From contig JAMPAU010000001.1 in assembly GCA_023667045.1 (NCBI GenBank), forward strand, positions 516,998 to 580,997: a DNA stretch of 64,000 nucleotides, given 5' to 3'. Below, one piece after another: positions 53,921-63,142 of the stretch. The position numbers were made by a program, and so were the translations under genes. Below the pieces are notes generated by a model. The model was not told the DNA's origin, did no database searches, and saw only the letters and a list, made by a program, of their open reading frames with translations. This DNA is from Ruminococcus flavefaciens (GTDB taxonomy: Bacteria; Bacillota; Clostridia; Oscillospirales; Ruminococcaceae). Positions within the stretch are counted from its first letter, which is position 1. The number at the start of each line of letters is the position of its first letter.

Positions 53921-54025
53921 AACGCAAACGACACACGTTTTACCCTGTGGGTATGTAAATCTGATTACGGAACGTTTTCCGGCTCAGAGTGTACCTATTG
54001 GAAAGACGTGTTATTTTTTTGCGTT
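53921..54025 (+). promoter_or_regulatory. Structured leader RNA, candidate riboswitch or regulator
   Basis: Outer stems: AACGCAAA (53921-53928) with TTTGCGTT (54018-54025) and ACACGT (53933-53938) with ACGTGT (54006-54011). Inside: hairpin TACCC-TGT-GGGTA (53941-53953) and a long arm TCTGA (53960-53964) / TCAGA (53984-53988) enclosing CGGAA-CGTT-TTCCG (53968-53981). Competing pairings exist: GGTA (53950-53953) can instead pair with TACC (53992-53995), and AAACG-ACACA-CGTTT (53926-53940) would break the outer stem. This kind of exclusivity is typical of switches. I could not match it to a known riboswitch class by memory. Confidence 0.5.
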
Positions 54026-54049
54026 ATTTTCAGAAATTAGGAGGTTTTT

Positions 54050-54616
54050 ATGCCAAAAAGTAAATTTCAGAGAATGATGTTCGCACTTATTACCGTTATA
54101 ATCACGGTACACGCCTATGTCTTTTACAGCCTTTATGTAATCAACGGCAGTATGTTCATGAACATAACCGGAGAGACAGGCGTTATCAAGGCTATCAACG
54201 CTATGGGCGGTATTGCTGTATTCGGAAAGAATATACCTATATGGGCGGTAGTACTTATTGAGTTTGTCTGTGCATATCTTCTGGAAATAACCGTAGGAAG
54301 CCCGACATCATTCAAGCTGGCGTGCAAAGTCTTCAATCCGGCTGAGACACACCCCGTAATGTTTGAGACAGCTATTATCTGTGCAACAGTAGGTATTATG
54401 TGTCCGGTGATGAGTTTCATTGCGGCAATACTCTACTATCCATATGGAATGTCCGATTTCAACGTTTTCACACTCCTTGCAAACTGGATAAAGCTTGTAT
54501 GTTATAATTTCCCTTTTGCGTTCTTCTCGCAGTTATTTTTCATACAGCCCCTTGTGAGAACCATTTTCAAGAAAATTTTCGTAAGAAACGCCGTTCCGCA
54601 GGAAGCACACGCATAA
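54050..54616 (+). CDS. DUF2798 membrane protein, second copy
   Basis: A 188-residue protein starting MPKSKFQRMMF, paralogous to the protein at 21100 but longer, with four membrane segments and an extra loop (about 30-55). The C-terminal FFIQPLVRTIFKKIF matches the paralogue's VVEPVVKNIFKAI. Function of the family is unknown. AGGAGG precedes the ATG. The long, foldable leader suggests it is controlled at RNA level. Single-gene unit with terminator. Confidence 0.78.
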   Translation: MPKSKFQRMMFALITVIITVHAYVFYSLYVINGSMFMNITGETGVIKAINAMGGIAVFGKNIPIWAVVLIEFVCAYLLEITVGSPTSFKLACKVFNPAETHPVMFETAIICATVGIMCPVMSFIAAILYYPYGMSDFNVFTLLANWIKLVCYNFPFAFFSQLFFIQPLVRTIFKKIFVRNAVPQEAHA

Positions 54617-54622
54617 TAATAA

Positions 54623-54655
54623 AGCCGTATACTTTTAAAGTGTACGGCTATTTTT
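54623..54655 (+). terminator. Terminator after DUF2798 gene
   Basis: AGCCGTATACTT / AAGTGTACGGCT (one G-U pair), loop TTA, then ATTTTTAT. Confidence 0.8.
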
Positions 54656-54689
54656 ATATTTCAGCAGACATATAATAAAAAATATATGT

Positions 54690-55367
54690 TTACTTATCAA
54701 TGATAAGCATTTTATTGTCGCCTTTCTGAAATTCATAATTTGTCTCAACAAGTTTTAGTGAATATTCTTTGCTGAAATAATTCATGACATCGGAAATTAA
54801 ATCAGTTTTTTCTGCATCGAGGTCAACAATCGGAAAAATACGTATCTGTCTGCATACTCTGAGCATTTCTGTAATTGATTTAATATGGAAGTCAAATCCA
54901 AGTGACGTATAAATAAGCAGAAAGTGCGAACTCAGACCTATATCAAAAGAATTATCATCAGCATTTATTTTGTCGGGCAGTTCGTGACAGATATATCTTC
55001 CGTCCGCTTTACCCTTTTCAAAGTCATTCAAAAAAAGTTTCATAGCGGACATTCTTATATTTTCCAGTTCGTCAAGACTTTTAATATTTGTCCAGATATA
55101 GTTATCCATATTTTCGGACATTTGTTTCATAACAATTTTGCGTACTTCTTCAATGCGTTTTTCAAGCATTTGTTTAGAAAACTGATAAACAGGGTCAAAT
55201 GAAGTAACTGAATATCCCTGTTCAGTTGCTTGAAAATTAAAGCTTGCTGGTCCATCACCGAATCCGGCTATTTTCTTTTTCATATCATCATCAGATAACA
55301 TGAACATATCACGGTATTCTGTTATATTTCTTCCCCATGGTACTACATTTTCAAGTATGAATGCCAT
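54690..55367 (-). CDS. SAM-dependent methyltransferase-like protein
   Basis: A 225-residue protein with a methyltransferase-type motif I (KIAGFGDGPASFNFQATEQG) and FDPVY as motif II, then a Lys/Glu-rich helical part and DNSFDIGLSSHFLLIY as the post-motif. It belongs to a small methyltransferase group of unknown substrate. GAGGAG fixes ATG 55367 over an in-frame TTG at 55376. It lies 15 nt after radA in the same unit. Confidence 0.78.
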   Translation of the reverse strand: MAFILENVVPWGRNITEYRDMFMLSDDDMKKKIAGFGDGPASFNFQATEQGYSVTSFDPVYQFSKQMLEKRIEEVRKIVMKQMSENMDNYIWTNIKSLDELENIRMSAMKLFLNDFEKGKADGRYICHELPDKINADDNSFDIGLSSHFLLIYTSLGFDFHIKSITEMLRVCRQIRIFPIVDLDAEKTDLISDVMNYFSKEYSLKLVETNYEFQKGDNKMLIIDK

Positions 55368-55382
55368 AATATTCAACTCCTC

Positions 55383-56750
55383 TTATTTTATCACAGAAAA
55401 AGCCTGTTTTAGAGTAGATGCTGGAATGATATTTATATTATACTTTTCAGGATTTACTGACTTTGCGGACTGTTTAGGGATTATGCACGTTGTAAAGCCC
55501 ATTCTTTCGGCTTCCTTGATACGCTGTTCAATGTGCGAAACTGAACGTATCTCACCGCCCAGACCTATTTCACCGAATGCAATCAGCCTGTCATCAATCT
55601 GCTTGTCCATGATACCGGAGTAAAGAGCCATTGCAACCGGCAAATCTCCGGCGGGTTCGTCAAGCCGGAAACCTCCTACTATATTAAGATAAACGTCCAG
55701 CGAACCCATATAAATGCCCAGTCTCTTTTCAAGGACGGCAATAATTATATTCAGCCTGTTAAAGTCGAATCCGGTAACCATACGGCGAGGTGCTGAATAG
55801 CTTGTCTTTGAAGCAAGTGCCTGTACTTCCGCAAGTATAGGACGTGTTCCCTCCATAACGCAAGCCACGCACGTGCCGGAGACATTCAGCGGTCTGCCGT
55901 CAAGCAACATCTGTGAGGGGTTTTCCACTTCCTGCAATCCCTTGTCAAGCATTTCAAAAACGCCTATTTCGTTAGTAGACCCGAAACGGTTTTTTACAGC
56001 ACGCAAAAGCCTGTAACTCTGGTGGCGTTCACCCTCAAAGTACAGTACAGCGTCAACAATATGCTCCATGACTTTAGGACCTGCAATAGCACCGTCCTTG
56101 TTTACGTGACCGACGATAATAAGCGGTATTTCAAGTTTTTTGGCAGTATGCATGAAAAGGTTTGTACACTCACGCACCTGTGTTATACTGCCGGGACTGG
56201 ACGATATACGGCTTATGCTTACCGTCTGAATTGAGTCTATTATGACAATATCCGGAGTACATGACGAGATTGTTTCAGCGACAGCCTCAGCGTCGGTTGA
56301 TGTGAGGATATATAAGTTTTCCGTATCTACGCCCAGTCTTTTGGCACGGAGCTTTATTTGTCTTGCCGATTCCTCGCCGGAAACATACAGTACAGAGTGT
56401 TCCTCTCCTAAAAACTGGCATATCTGCAATAAAATAGTACTCTTGCCTATACCCGGTTCACCGCCTAAAAGCACCAGTGAACCCTTTACCAGTCCACCGC
56501 CGAGAACCCTGTTGAGTTCGCCTATGCCGGTATCATAGCGTACATCATTGTCAATGCCTATCTGTTCAAGTTCTAAAATCTGTTCTGACAAATCGGGTGC
56601 GGACTGCGAGTTTTTGCCGGAACTTGTCGCCGTCTGTGAAATATCTTCTTCAAAGCTGTTCCATGCGTTGCACGATGGGCATTTTCCGTTCCATTTTGAA
56701 CTCTCATAACCGCACTGGTTGCAGATATATACATATTTAGATTTAGCCAA
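55383..56750 (-). CDS. radA: DNA repair protein RadA/Sms
   Basis: A 455-residue protein. N-terminal zinc ribbon (YICNQCGYESSKWNGKCPSC), RecA-like ATPase with Walker A GGEPGIGKST (about 95-105), the RadA hallmark KNRFGSTNE, and a C-terminal Lon-like domain (GGFRLDEPAGDLPVAMA). It helps process recombination branches with RecA. Length and motifs are complete. It is the first gene of a unit with the methyltransferase. Confidence 0.95.
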   Translation of the reverse strand: MAKSKYVYICNQCGYESSKWNGKCPSCNAWNSFEEDISQTATSSGKNSQSAPDLSEQILELEQIGIDNDVRYDTGIGELNRVLGGGLVKGSLVLLGGEPGIGKSTILLQICQFLGEEHSVLYVSGEESARQIKLRAKRLGVDTENLYILTSTDAEAVAETISSCTPDIVIIDSIQTVSISRISSSPGSITQVRECTNLFMHTAKKLEIPLIIVGHVNKDGAIAGPKVMEHIVDAVLYFEGERHQSYRLLRAVKNRFGSTNEIGVFEMLDKGLQEVENPSQMLLDGRPLNVSGTCVACVMEGTRPILAEVQALASKTSYSAPRRMVTGFDFNRLNIIIAVLEKRLGIYMGSLDVYLNIVGGFRLDEPAGDLPVAMALYSGIMDKQIDDRLIAFGEIGLGGEIRSVSHIEQRIKEAERMGFTTCIIPKQSAKSVNPEKYNINIIPASTLKQAFSVIK

Positions 56751-56791
56751 TTATTCAATCCACGCTTTCATTGTTTAGTATTATATTTTTA

Positions 56792-57880
56792 TCAGAAAGA
56801 TGTAATATAATTTATATTTTCCTCGGTAAGAATATACTTGCGACCGCATTCCATGTGGCTTCTTGAAACATTAAAACTGGAAATATCATTGCTTGTGAGC
56901 GACCAGCAGGCATTGCCGGAGTTTGCACCTGTTGTATAAAAAACAATCTGTTCGTTGTCAAAGTTCAGTCTGCCGTTGTAGCCGTAAGAGCCTTCGAGTT
57001 CAAGTAATACGTTGTTGGAAATATAGTAAATTCTGCAAAGGTCGCCGTCGGAAGTACCCTCTGAAACTATAAGCTCCGGTACTTCATCGCCGTTGAGGTC
57101 GCATAATTCAAAGCAAGCGTCTTTTCCGAGTTCATTAGCTTTGGCAAGATTATTTTTTAGCTGTTCTGCAAAAAGCTGTTTTTCCGTCGGAGTGAGTACA
57201 GCCCCCCAGCTTTCAGAGCAGTGAAGTGCATAGTCGATTGTGGCAGAGCCGAAAGAATATTTTCTGCCGACAGAGATAGTACGTGCATTTCTGTATACTT
57301 CCATAGCCTCATCATATTCCGGAAGCGACAGCTCTTCGCCGTTTATTTCGTGCTTTATTGACGCACCCTTTGAGGCAGAACCGCTGTTATCGCTGTACGA
57401 AAAATAGTCTCTGAGTGCTGTGCCGTCAAAGTTGATAAATTTACCGACTACAAATCCCTCGCCGGAATATTCATCGTTAATCAGCTTGAAATCAGGATAG
57501 TACGTAAAAGCACCGTATTCGCCGATAGAGCCGACACTTACTACCTGACCGTCCGAGACAGTAAAAATTTCACACTGGGTTTTGTGGTTATTGTCGGCAG
57601 AAATAAGGAGCTCCGGCGTGCCGTCACTGTTAAGGTCAAAGAGGTCAAATCTTGATTCTTCGAGACCTTTCTGAGCGATTTCTGAAAAATTTTCAGAACC
57701 GGCAAACTCATTGAGTTTCTGTTCATAAAGAGACTGCCATTCAAAGACAATGCTTTTCGGCGAAACATTTATTACTCCGGAATTTTCAGAGCCGGAATTA
57801 TTTTTTTTATCTGAACAGCCTGCACAGGCAGATGTCAGGACGAGTGCGAGAAATACAGTAGTAAGCTTATTTGAATTCAC
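56792..57880 (-). CDS. Lipoprotein with two Ca-binding-like repeats
   Basis: A 362-residue lipoprotein: hydrophobic start ending near Cys19 or Cys22 (SACAGC). Two repeats, FDLFDLNSDGTPELLIS and FELCDLNGDEVPELIVS (about 77 and 257), look like FG-GAP/EF-hand-type calcium loops found in Ruminococcus surface proteins. The repeated halves suggest an internal duplication. Function unknown. No co-transcribed neighbour is evident. Confidence 0.8.
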   Translation of the reverse strand: MNSNKLTTVFLALVLTSACAGCSDKKNNSGSENSGVINVSPKSIVFEWQSLYEQKLNEFAGSENFSEIAQKGLEESRFDLFDLNSDGTPELLISADNNHKTQCEIFTVSDGQVVSVGSIGEYGAFTYYPDFKLINDEYSGEGFVVGKFINFDGTALRDYFSYSDNSGSASKGASIKHEINGEELSLPEYDEAMEVYRNARTISVGRKYSFGSATIDYALHCSESWGAVLTPTEKQLFAEQLKNNLAKANELGKDACFELCDLNGDEVPELIVSEGTSDGDLCRIYYISNNVLLELEGSYGYNGRLNFDNEQIVFYTTGANSGNACWSLTSNDISSFNVSRSHMECGRKYILTEENINYITSF

Positions 57881-57914
57881 TTGAAAATCCTCCCAAAAAT
57901 TTTATACATGATAT

Positions 57915-57943
57915 ATTTTATCATATCTGTCAGGATATGTCAA
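57915..57943 (-). promoter_or_regulatory. Promoter of the two-repeat lipoprotein gene
   Basis: TTGACA (57938-57943), 17-nt spacer, TAAAAT (57915-57920). Confidence 0.7.
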
Positions 57944-57978
57944 TTAAGATAATATTACGAAAATGCTACATATTCGTT

Positions 57979-58728
57979 TCAGAAAATATCTTCTGCAATA
58001 TCTTCATAAACCTTTGTATCAATAATATCATCAAGTTCATATTCAAAATCATCAAGAGTTTCATCATCAAACATAAGTTTCCAGCCCTCGTCGCTGAGTT
58101 TTGCGGAGTACATCCATACTTTTATACTTTTTTCTTCGTCTTTGCCTTTAAGAGTAAGTTCAGTTTTAAGTTTATAGGCTTTTTTTATACTGCAATCCAT
58201 GTTAATAGATTTGCAGTATTTTTCGATGCTTTTTATTTCACGTTTCTTAGCGTCTTTTTTGTCAATAATTTTTGCGGAGACTTTAAAGTGTTTTCCGAAA
58301 TCGTCTTCAATGTATTCTTTCAGTTCTTCCATGCCATCTTCAGTATCATCACAGAAGTCTTTCCAGTCGCTTTTGCTGTCTCCGGCGTTTTCCTCTTTAA
58401 ATTCTTCAAGCATATCATCTGTCATTACCTGTTCAAGAATAAGCTCTATATTATTTTTGTTAATGCCTTTAACGATATTTTTAAGCGGTCTCTGATAAGC
58501 GTTAGCAAGATGTGAAATTCCGGCAGAAAAAATAATAACAGCTATAATAATGACAGCCATAATAATCAATGATTTTTTACTGACTGATTTATTTTTTTTA
58601 ATTGCGGGGGCGGAGTTATTATTTTCAAGGTCTAAGTCTATATCCGGAGTGTATCTGCTGTTTGGTGTACGACAATTGCATATTTCATTTTCTGAGAGTT
58701 GTTTTCCGCAGTATTTGCAGAATGCCAT
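57979..58728 (-). CDS. Zinc-ribbon membrane protein, 249 aa
   Basis: N-terminal zinc ribbon (CKYCGKQLSENEICNC, residues 4-19), an Asn/Lys-rich spacer, one membrane segment (about 54-72, IIMAVIIIAVIIFSAGI) and an extracytoplasmic acidic, helical domain. This architecture is common for unknown membrane proteins in Clostridia. No family is named with confidence. Confidence 0.8.
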   Translation of the reverse strand: MAFCKYCGKQLSENEICNCRTPNSRYTPDIDLDLENNNSAPAIKKNKSVSKKSLIIMAVIIIAVIIFSAGISHLANAYQRPLKNIVKGINKNNIELILEQVMTDDMLEEFKEENAGDSKSDWKDFCDDTEDGMEELKEYIEDDFGKHFKVSAKIIDKKDAKKREIKSIEKYCKSINMDCSIKKAYKLKTELTLKGKDEEKSIKVWMYSAKLSDEGWKLMFDDETLDDFEYELDDIIDTKVYEDIAEDIF

Positions 58729-58789
58729 AAAAAAGCCTCCTCTTTTTTTACAATCCTTTTTTTAACTTCAGTAATTGCTTTACTGATTT

Positions 58790-58818
58790 ATTATAATGCT
58801 TTTTGTTCTTTATGTCAA
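58790..58818 (-). promoter_or_regulatory. Promoter of zinc-ribbon membrane gene
   Basis: TTGACA (58813-58818), 17-nt spacer, TATAAT (58790-58795). Confidence 0.8.
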
Positions 58819-58865
58819 TATATTCTATCTGATTTCACGGCATTTTCACATATGTTTATTTCGGT

Positions 58866-59441
58866 TTATTTTGAGTTTATGAAACTGTTTATTCCGGCGA
58901 ATATTGTAAAAGCTACTTTTTGCTGATATTCTTCATCTGTAAGTAGAGAGGCTTCTTCCGGATTGGAAAGAAAACCGCACTCTACCATTACAGTGGGGTT
59001 TTTGCTGTAATAGCACAGAAAAAGCTCCTTACCGCACTGCTTTATTTCACGCTTGTTATCGGGTTGCAGAAATTCCACGAATCTGTTTTGTATTGCACGT
59101 GCCAGATTTTCGTTACGGCGGTTGCTTTCGGAATAGAACATCTGAGCTCCGCTGTATCGTGGGTCTGTAAACTGGTTCTGGTGGATAGATATGCAGATAG
59201 CGTTATCATACTTATTGAAAAGTTCAAGCCTGTTGTCCATGTCGGAACTTTTCTGATTGGCGATACCCTCAACGCCTTTGTCATGTATTGAAATATCCGT
59301 ATCTCTTGTCACTTCAACCTGATAGCCGGAAACTGTCAGCAAGTCCCTGAGGGTGAGCAGGATATTCAGATTTATGCCCTTTTCGGCTGTGCCGTCTACA
59401 GCTACACAACCGCCGTCGAAACCGCCATGTGCCGAATCGTC
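58866..59441 (-). pseudogene. 5'-truncated N-acetylmuramoyl-L-alanine amidase
   Basis: The amidase_3 domain is readable from DDSAHGGFDGGCVAVDG, which keeps the first zinc His and HGGFDGG, through TRDTD, SIHQN, and VECGFLSNPEEA (catalytic Glu) to its C-terminus. The frame hits TAA (59442-59444) immediately before this, so the signal peptide and first strand are missing. The only starts within the open part (TTG 59342) would drop the zinc ligand. The gene has lost its 5' end, marking a sequence junction near 59443. Confidence 0.75.
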
Positions 59442-59485
59442 TTAAACTTAGTCATTGATTCTTTTTTCAGACCAGCTTAACTTAC

Positions 59486-59560
59486 TTATTTAATATACTC
59501 GCCGTAAGTCATTCTATGGTTAAATCCGATACCATTTTGTTTGTGTGTGGCGAATAAGAA
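59486..59560 (-). pseudogene. Possible 3' gene fragment
   Basis: Read on the minus strand, this stretch gives LFATHKQNGIGFNHRMTYGE, then YIK and a TAA at 59486, which looks like a protein C-terminus without any start. It lies right upstream of the amidase break, so it may be debris of the same rearrangement. Weak, AT-rich evidence. Confidence 0.25.
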
Positions 59561-59588
59561 AAAATAATAATTAAAAATATTTCTGTTT

Positions 59589-59632
59589 ATAATATATGTG
59601 ATGAAAGTGTTAATATACACAACATATATTAT
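59589..59632. repeat. 11-bp perfect inverted repeat in 59.4-59.8 kb gap
   Basis: ATAATATATGT (59589-59599) and ACATATATTAT (59622-59632) are exact reverse complements around a 22-bp spacer that itself holds GTGT...ACAC. No T-run follows. The remaining 357-nt gap holds the flippase promoter and little else. Confidence 0.5.
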
Positions 59633-59709
59633 GAGTACAAAATCCGAATTATAATATTCATGTAGGTCTTGTTAAGAAATGCTATTAGTTACTTCTTTTG
59701 GATTAGCTA

Positions 59710-59738
59710 TTGACAAATGCATAAAGATATGATATACT
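59710..59738 (+). promoter_or_regulatory. Promoter of surface-polysaccharide genes
   Basis: TTGACA (59710-59715), 17-nt spacer, TATACT (59733-59738). Confidence 0.8.
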
Positions 59739-59799
59739 CATAATAGTTATATTAAATAAAGTTAAATGTATTGAATTTATAAGGAGGTATATTTGGCAA

Positions 59800-61332
59800 G
59801 TGAAGATAGAAAGAACTAAAAACGCTAAAAGAAATATTGTATGGGGTATGATTGAAAAAATTACTGTTCTGTTACTTCCATTTATTTGCAGAACGGTTAT
59901 AATTGAAATCCTTGGAGCAGAATATATTGGTCTGAACAGTTTATTTACATCTATTCTTTCTGTTCTCAGTATTTCAGAGCTCGGATTTGGTTCAGCAATT
60001 GTATTTTCTATGTATAAGCCGATAGCTGAAGGGGATAATGATACCGTCTGTGCATTGATGAATGTATACAAAAAAATATATCAAGTTATCGGAACAATAA
60101 TTCTTGTTGTAGGGTTATGTATTATTCCTTTTCTTTCAAAGTTGATAAAGGGTGATGTTCCGTCAGATGTGAATTTATATGTTCTGTATGGTGTTCATCT
60201 TTTTGATACAGTAGTGGGTTATTATCTGTTTGCGTATAAGGCGGCTATTTTTTCTGCTTATCAGAGAAATGACCTTATAAGCAAAAGAAGCACATTTGTC
60301 AGTTTGATAGGTAATATTCTTAAAATAATTGGTCTGGTTGTTTTCAGAACATATTACGCTTTTGTTCTTGTATTGCCTTTTATTACAATATTCACAAATC
60401 TTGCAAATGCAATGCTTGCAAAGAAAATGTTCCCTAAAATCGTCTGCAAAGGTAAAATTTCCAATGAAATGAAAGACGGAATAAAAAAGCGAATGGTGGG
60501 GCTTATTTCTTTTAAAATATACAATGTAATATTTACTTCTGTAGATACTATTATAATTTCATCTTATTTAGGACTGACCCCGTTGGCAATATACAATAAT
60601 TATTATTATATACAGACTTCAATTGTGTCATTTATGACAATATTTACAGCATCAATAACTGCCGGTATCGGAAATAAAATGATAACTAATTCTATAGAAG
60701 ATAACTACAGCGACTTTAAAAATTTTACTTTTGCTAATGGCTGGATTTGCAGTTGGTGTGCAGTCTGTCTTGTATGTTTATATCAGCCATTTATGAAAGT
60801 ATGGGTCGGAGAAAGTCTTCTGTTTCCATTAAGTACAATGATTCTTATGGTTTTTTATTTTTTCCTTCCAAGACTTACAACAATGACATATACTTACAGA
60901 GAAGCAGCAGGTTTGTGGTGGGAGGACAGATTCAGACCTCTTGTGGCTACTGCTGTCAATCTGATTACAAATATTATTCTTGTAAAATTTATAGGGATTA
61001 ACGGCGTAATTATTTCTACATTGATATGTACAATATTTATTAATGTTCCATGGGGTTCAATTATATTGTTTAAAAATTATTTCAAAATATCAATTGCTGA
61101 ATATTTCGGACAGCTTATTTATTATACAGTCATTACTTCAATTGTAGGCGGTATTTCTTTTGGTATCTGCTATTTTATAAAGATTGATGGTTTAATTGGT
61201 CTTGGAGTAAAGGCGGTTGTATGTCTGATAGTTCCGAATATTCTTTTTTGGCTGTTTTATAAAAATAAAAAGGAATTTGATTATACACGCAGGTTATTCG
61301 TTGGTATATTAAGTAAATTCAGAAAGGTATAA
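59800..61332 (+). CDS. Polysaccharide flippase (Wzx/MATE-like)
   Basis: A 510-residue membrane protein with about 12-14 hydrophobic segments. RNIVWGMIEKITVLLLPFIC and EYIGLNSLFTSILSVLSISE, then LGFGSA, are typical of lipopolysaccharide/teichoic flippases that move lipid-linked repeats across the membrane. GTG 59800 is 12 nt after AGGAGG. First gene of a cluster with the MenD-like and SDR genes, next to its own promoter; codon and AT use differ slightly from the left-hand part. Confidence 0.88.
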   Translation: MKIERTKNAKRNIVWGMIEKITVLLLPFICRTVIIEILGAEYIGLNSLFTSILSVLSISELGFGSAIVFSMYKPIAEGDNDTVCALMNVYKKIYQVIGTIILVVGLCIIPFLSKLIKGDVPSDVNLYVLYGVHLFDTVVGYYLFAYKAAIFSAYQRNDLISKRSTFVSLIGNILKIIGLVVFRTYYAFVLVLPFITIFTNLANAMLAKKMFPKIVCKGKISNEMKDGIKKRMVGLISFKIYNVIFTSVDTIIISSYLGLTPLAIYNNYYYIQTSIVSFMTIFTASITAGIGNKMITNSIEDNYSDFKNFTFANGWICSWCAVCLVCLYQPFMKVWVGESLLFPLSTMILMVFYFFLPRLTTMTYTYREAAGLWWEDRFRPLVATAVNLITNIILVKFIGINGVIISTLICTIFINVPWGSIILFKNYFKISIAEYFGQLIYYTVITSIVGGISFGICYFIKIDGLIGLGVKAVVCLIVPNILFWLFYKNKKEFDYTRRLFVGILSKFRKV

Positions 61333-63111
61333 GTGACTTTTATGTATAGCAGTTTAAAAAATATCCAGATTTTAGTGTCACTCTTAAAACAATATGGTAT
61401 AAAGCATATTGTTATATCTGCCGGCACTCGTCATACTCCGTTTGTATATTCAGTTGAACATGACGATTTTTTTGAAACTTATTCGGTTGTTGATGAAAGA
61501 AGTGCATCATTTTTTGCTATCGGAATGATTGAAAAGCTAAGAGTTCCCGTTGCCGTTGTATGTACATCGGGTACGGCAGCAGCAAACTATGTTTCAGCGG
61601 CAAACGAGGCTTTTTATCAACAGCTTCCGCTTCTTATTCTTACAGCAGACAGAAATCATTACTATATGTTTCAGCAGGAAGAACAGATGATTCCACAGGA
61701 AAATCTTTACAGTTCTGTGTGTAAAAAGGTTGTGACACTCAATCATGTAAGAGATGAAAAGGATTTTTGGTATACATCAAGAATATGCAATGAGGCGTTG
61801 CTTGAACTTGTTCAGGGTGAAAAAGGACCTGTGCATATTAATTTTATTGTTGAAAATGATTATCCGCTGAAAAAAGGAATTGTTGATTTTAAAACCGATA
61901 AACTTCCGCCGGTTAAGAAGATTGAACGCCTGACCCTTGAAGACACTACAGCAGAATGGAGAAGATTATCTAATAAAATCAGCGGAAAGAAAATTCTTAT
62001 TGTTTACGGACAGCATGGTCTTCTTAATAAGCAGGAACAGAAAGCAATAGATGACTTTACAGAAAAATATAACTGTGTAGTATCAACAGATTTACTTTCT
62101 AACTTGAAAAATGATTATGCAGTGAAAACTTTCGTATTGAGCAGGCTTCTTTCTTCAGATGAAATATCTGAACTCTGTCCGGATTTTGTTTTTACTGTTA
62201 ATGCCAATACAATTTCAGAAATAAAGGGCAGTCTCACTCCTTTCAAATCAAGATTTGAACACTGGCATATTTCGGCTAAAGGTCAAGTTTCTGACCCGTT
62301 CAAATGCCTTTCAAATGTTGTGCAGTGTTCACCATTCAAGTTCTTTAAAAGAATGGCTGCTCTCCGAACTGAAAACAGTAATCATGATTTCTTTGAAGAC
62401 TGGAAGAATGTGTACTCAAGAATCGGCGATAACGGAAGTCTGAATGATGAAGATATACGTTATTCTTCAATGTATGCAATCCAGCAGTATATCAAGAATA
62501 TTCCGTCCGGTTCGCTTCTTCATATCGCAAACAGCAACAGTGTACGCTTATCAAATTATTTTGATTTGGCTGATAATATTGAAGTATATGATAATCGTGG
62601 AACACATGGTATTGACGGTTCAATGTCTGCATTTATAGGACAGGCTCATCTTAAAAAAGATGGTCTTGCTTTCCTTGTTATCGGAGATTTAAGTTTCTTC
62701 TATGATATGAATGCTTTATGGAACAGTTATGTCAGAAAAAATATCAGGATTCTTGTATGCAATAATTCTGGAGGTGCAATTTTCTATTCTTTCCCGAATA
62801 CACAGAATGTACCCACTCTTGGCGACCATATCGCCGCTGTCCATGAAAACAGCGTAAGAAAATGGACAGAGGACAGAGGTTTTAAATATCTTTCTGCTTC
62901 TGATAAGTCTGAATTTGACGATGCACTGAAAGAATTGATTTCTGCTGAATCTGATTGTCCGGTTCTTCTTGAAGTTTTCACAGATAAAGAAATTGATGCA
63001 GACTGTATCAGAACTATCTTAACTCCATACAGGCAGGTTACATTAAAACAGAAAATATCCGACAAAATTCCTCAGAGTGTAAAAAAAGCCATAAAAGGCG
63101 TTTTAAAGTAA
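61333..63111 (+). CDS. MenD-like thiamine-diphosphate enzyme
   Basis: A 592-residue TPP enzyme of the MenD group. VVDERSASFFAIGM carries the cofactor-activating Glu, NRGTHGIDGSMSAFIG matches MenD's NRGxxGIDG, and GDLSFFYDMNALWN is the TPP/Mg motif. No other menaquinone gene is near, and the neighbours are a flippase and an SDR, so a role making a precursor for surface glycan is likelier than menaquinone synthesis. The C-terminal basic tail (VKKAIKGVLK) is similar to the start of the next protein. GTG 61333 directly after the flippase stop is used; ATG 61342 is possible. Confidence 0.8.
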   Translation: MTFMYSSLKNIQILVSLLKQYGIKHIVISAGTRHTPFVYSVEHDDFFETYSVVDERSASFFAIGMIEKLRVPVAVVCTSGTAAANYVSAANEAFYQQLPLLILTADRNHYYMFQQEEQMIPQENLYSSVCKKVVTLNHVRDEKDFWYTSRICNEALLELVQGEKGPVHINFIVENDYPLKKGIVDFKTDKLPPVKKIERLTLEDTTAEWRRLSNKISGKKILIVYGQHGLLNKQEQKAIDDFTEKYNCVVSTDLLSNLKNDYAVKTFVLSRLLSSDEISELCPDFVFTVNANTISEIKGSLTPFKSRFEHWHISAKGQVSDPFKCLSNVVQCSPFKFFKRMAALRTENSNHDFFEDWKNVYSRIGDNGSLNDEDIRYSSMYAIQQYIKNIPSGSLLHIANSNSVRLSNYFDLADNIEVYDNRGTHGIDGSMSAFIGQAHLKKDGLAFLVIGDLSFFYDMNALWNSYVRKNIRILVCNNSGGAIFYSFPNTQNVPTLGDHIAAVHENSVRKWTEDRGFKYLSASDKSEFDDALKELISAESDCPVLLEVFTDKEIDADCIRTILTPYRQVTLKQKISDKIPQSVKKAIKGVLK

Positions 63112-63142
63112 GTACTTTTTATTGTTTGTGAAAGGAATAATA

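Noticed and set aside
53904-54049. Known riboswitch classes for the leader
   Set aside because: None of the consensus cores I know (for example of TPP, SAM, cobalamin, c-di-GMP, guanidine, ZTP, preQ1) is present; left as unassigned, a covariance search would decide.
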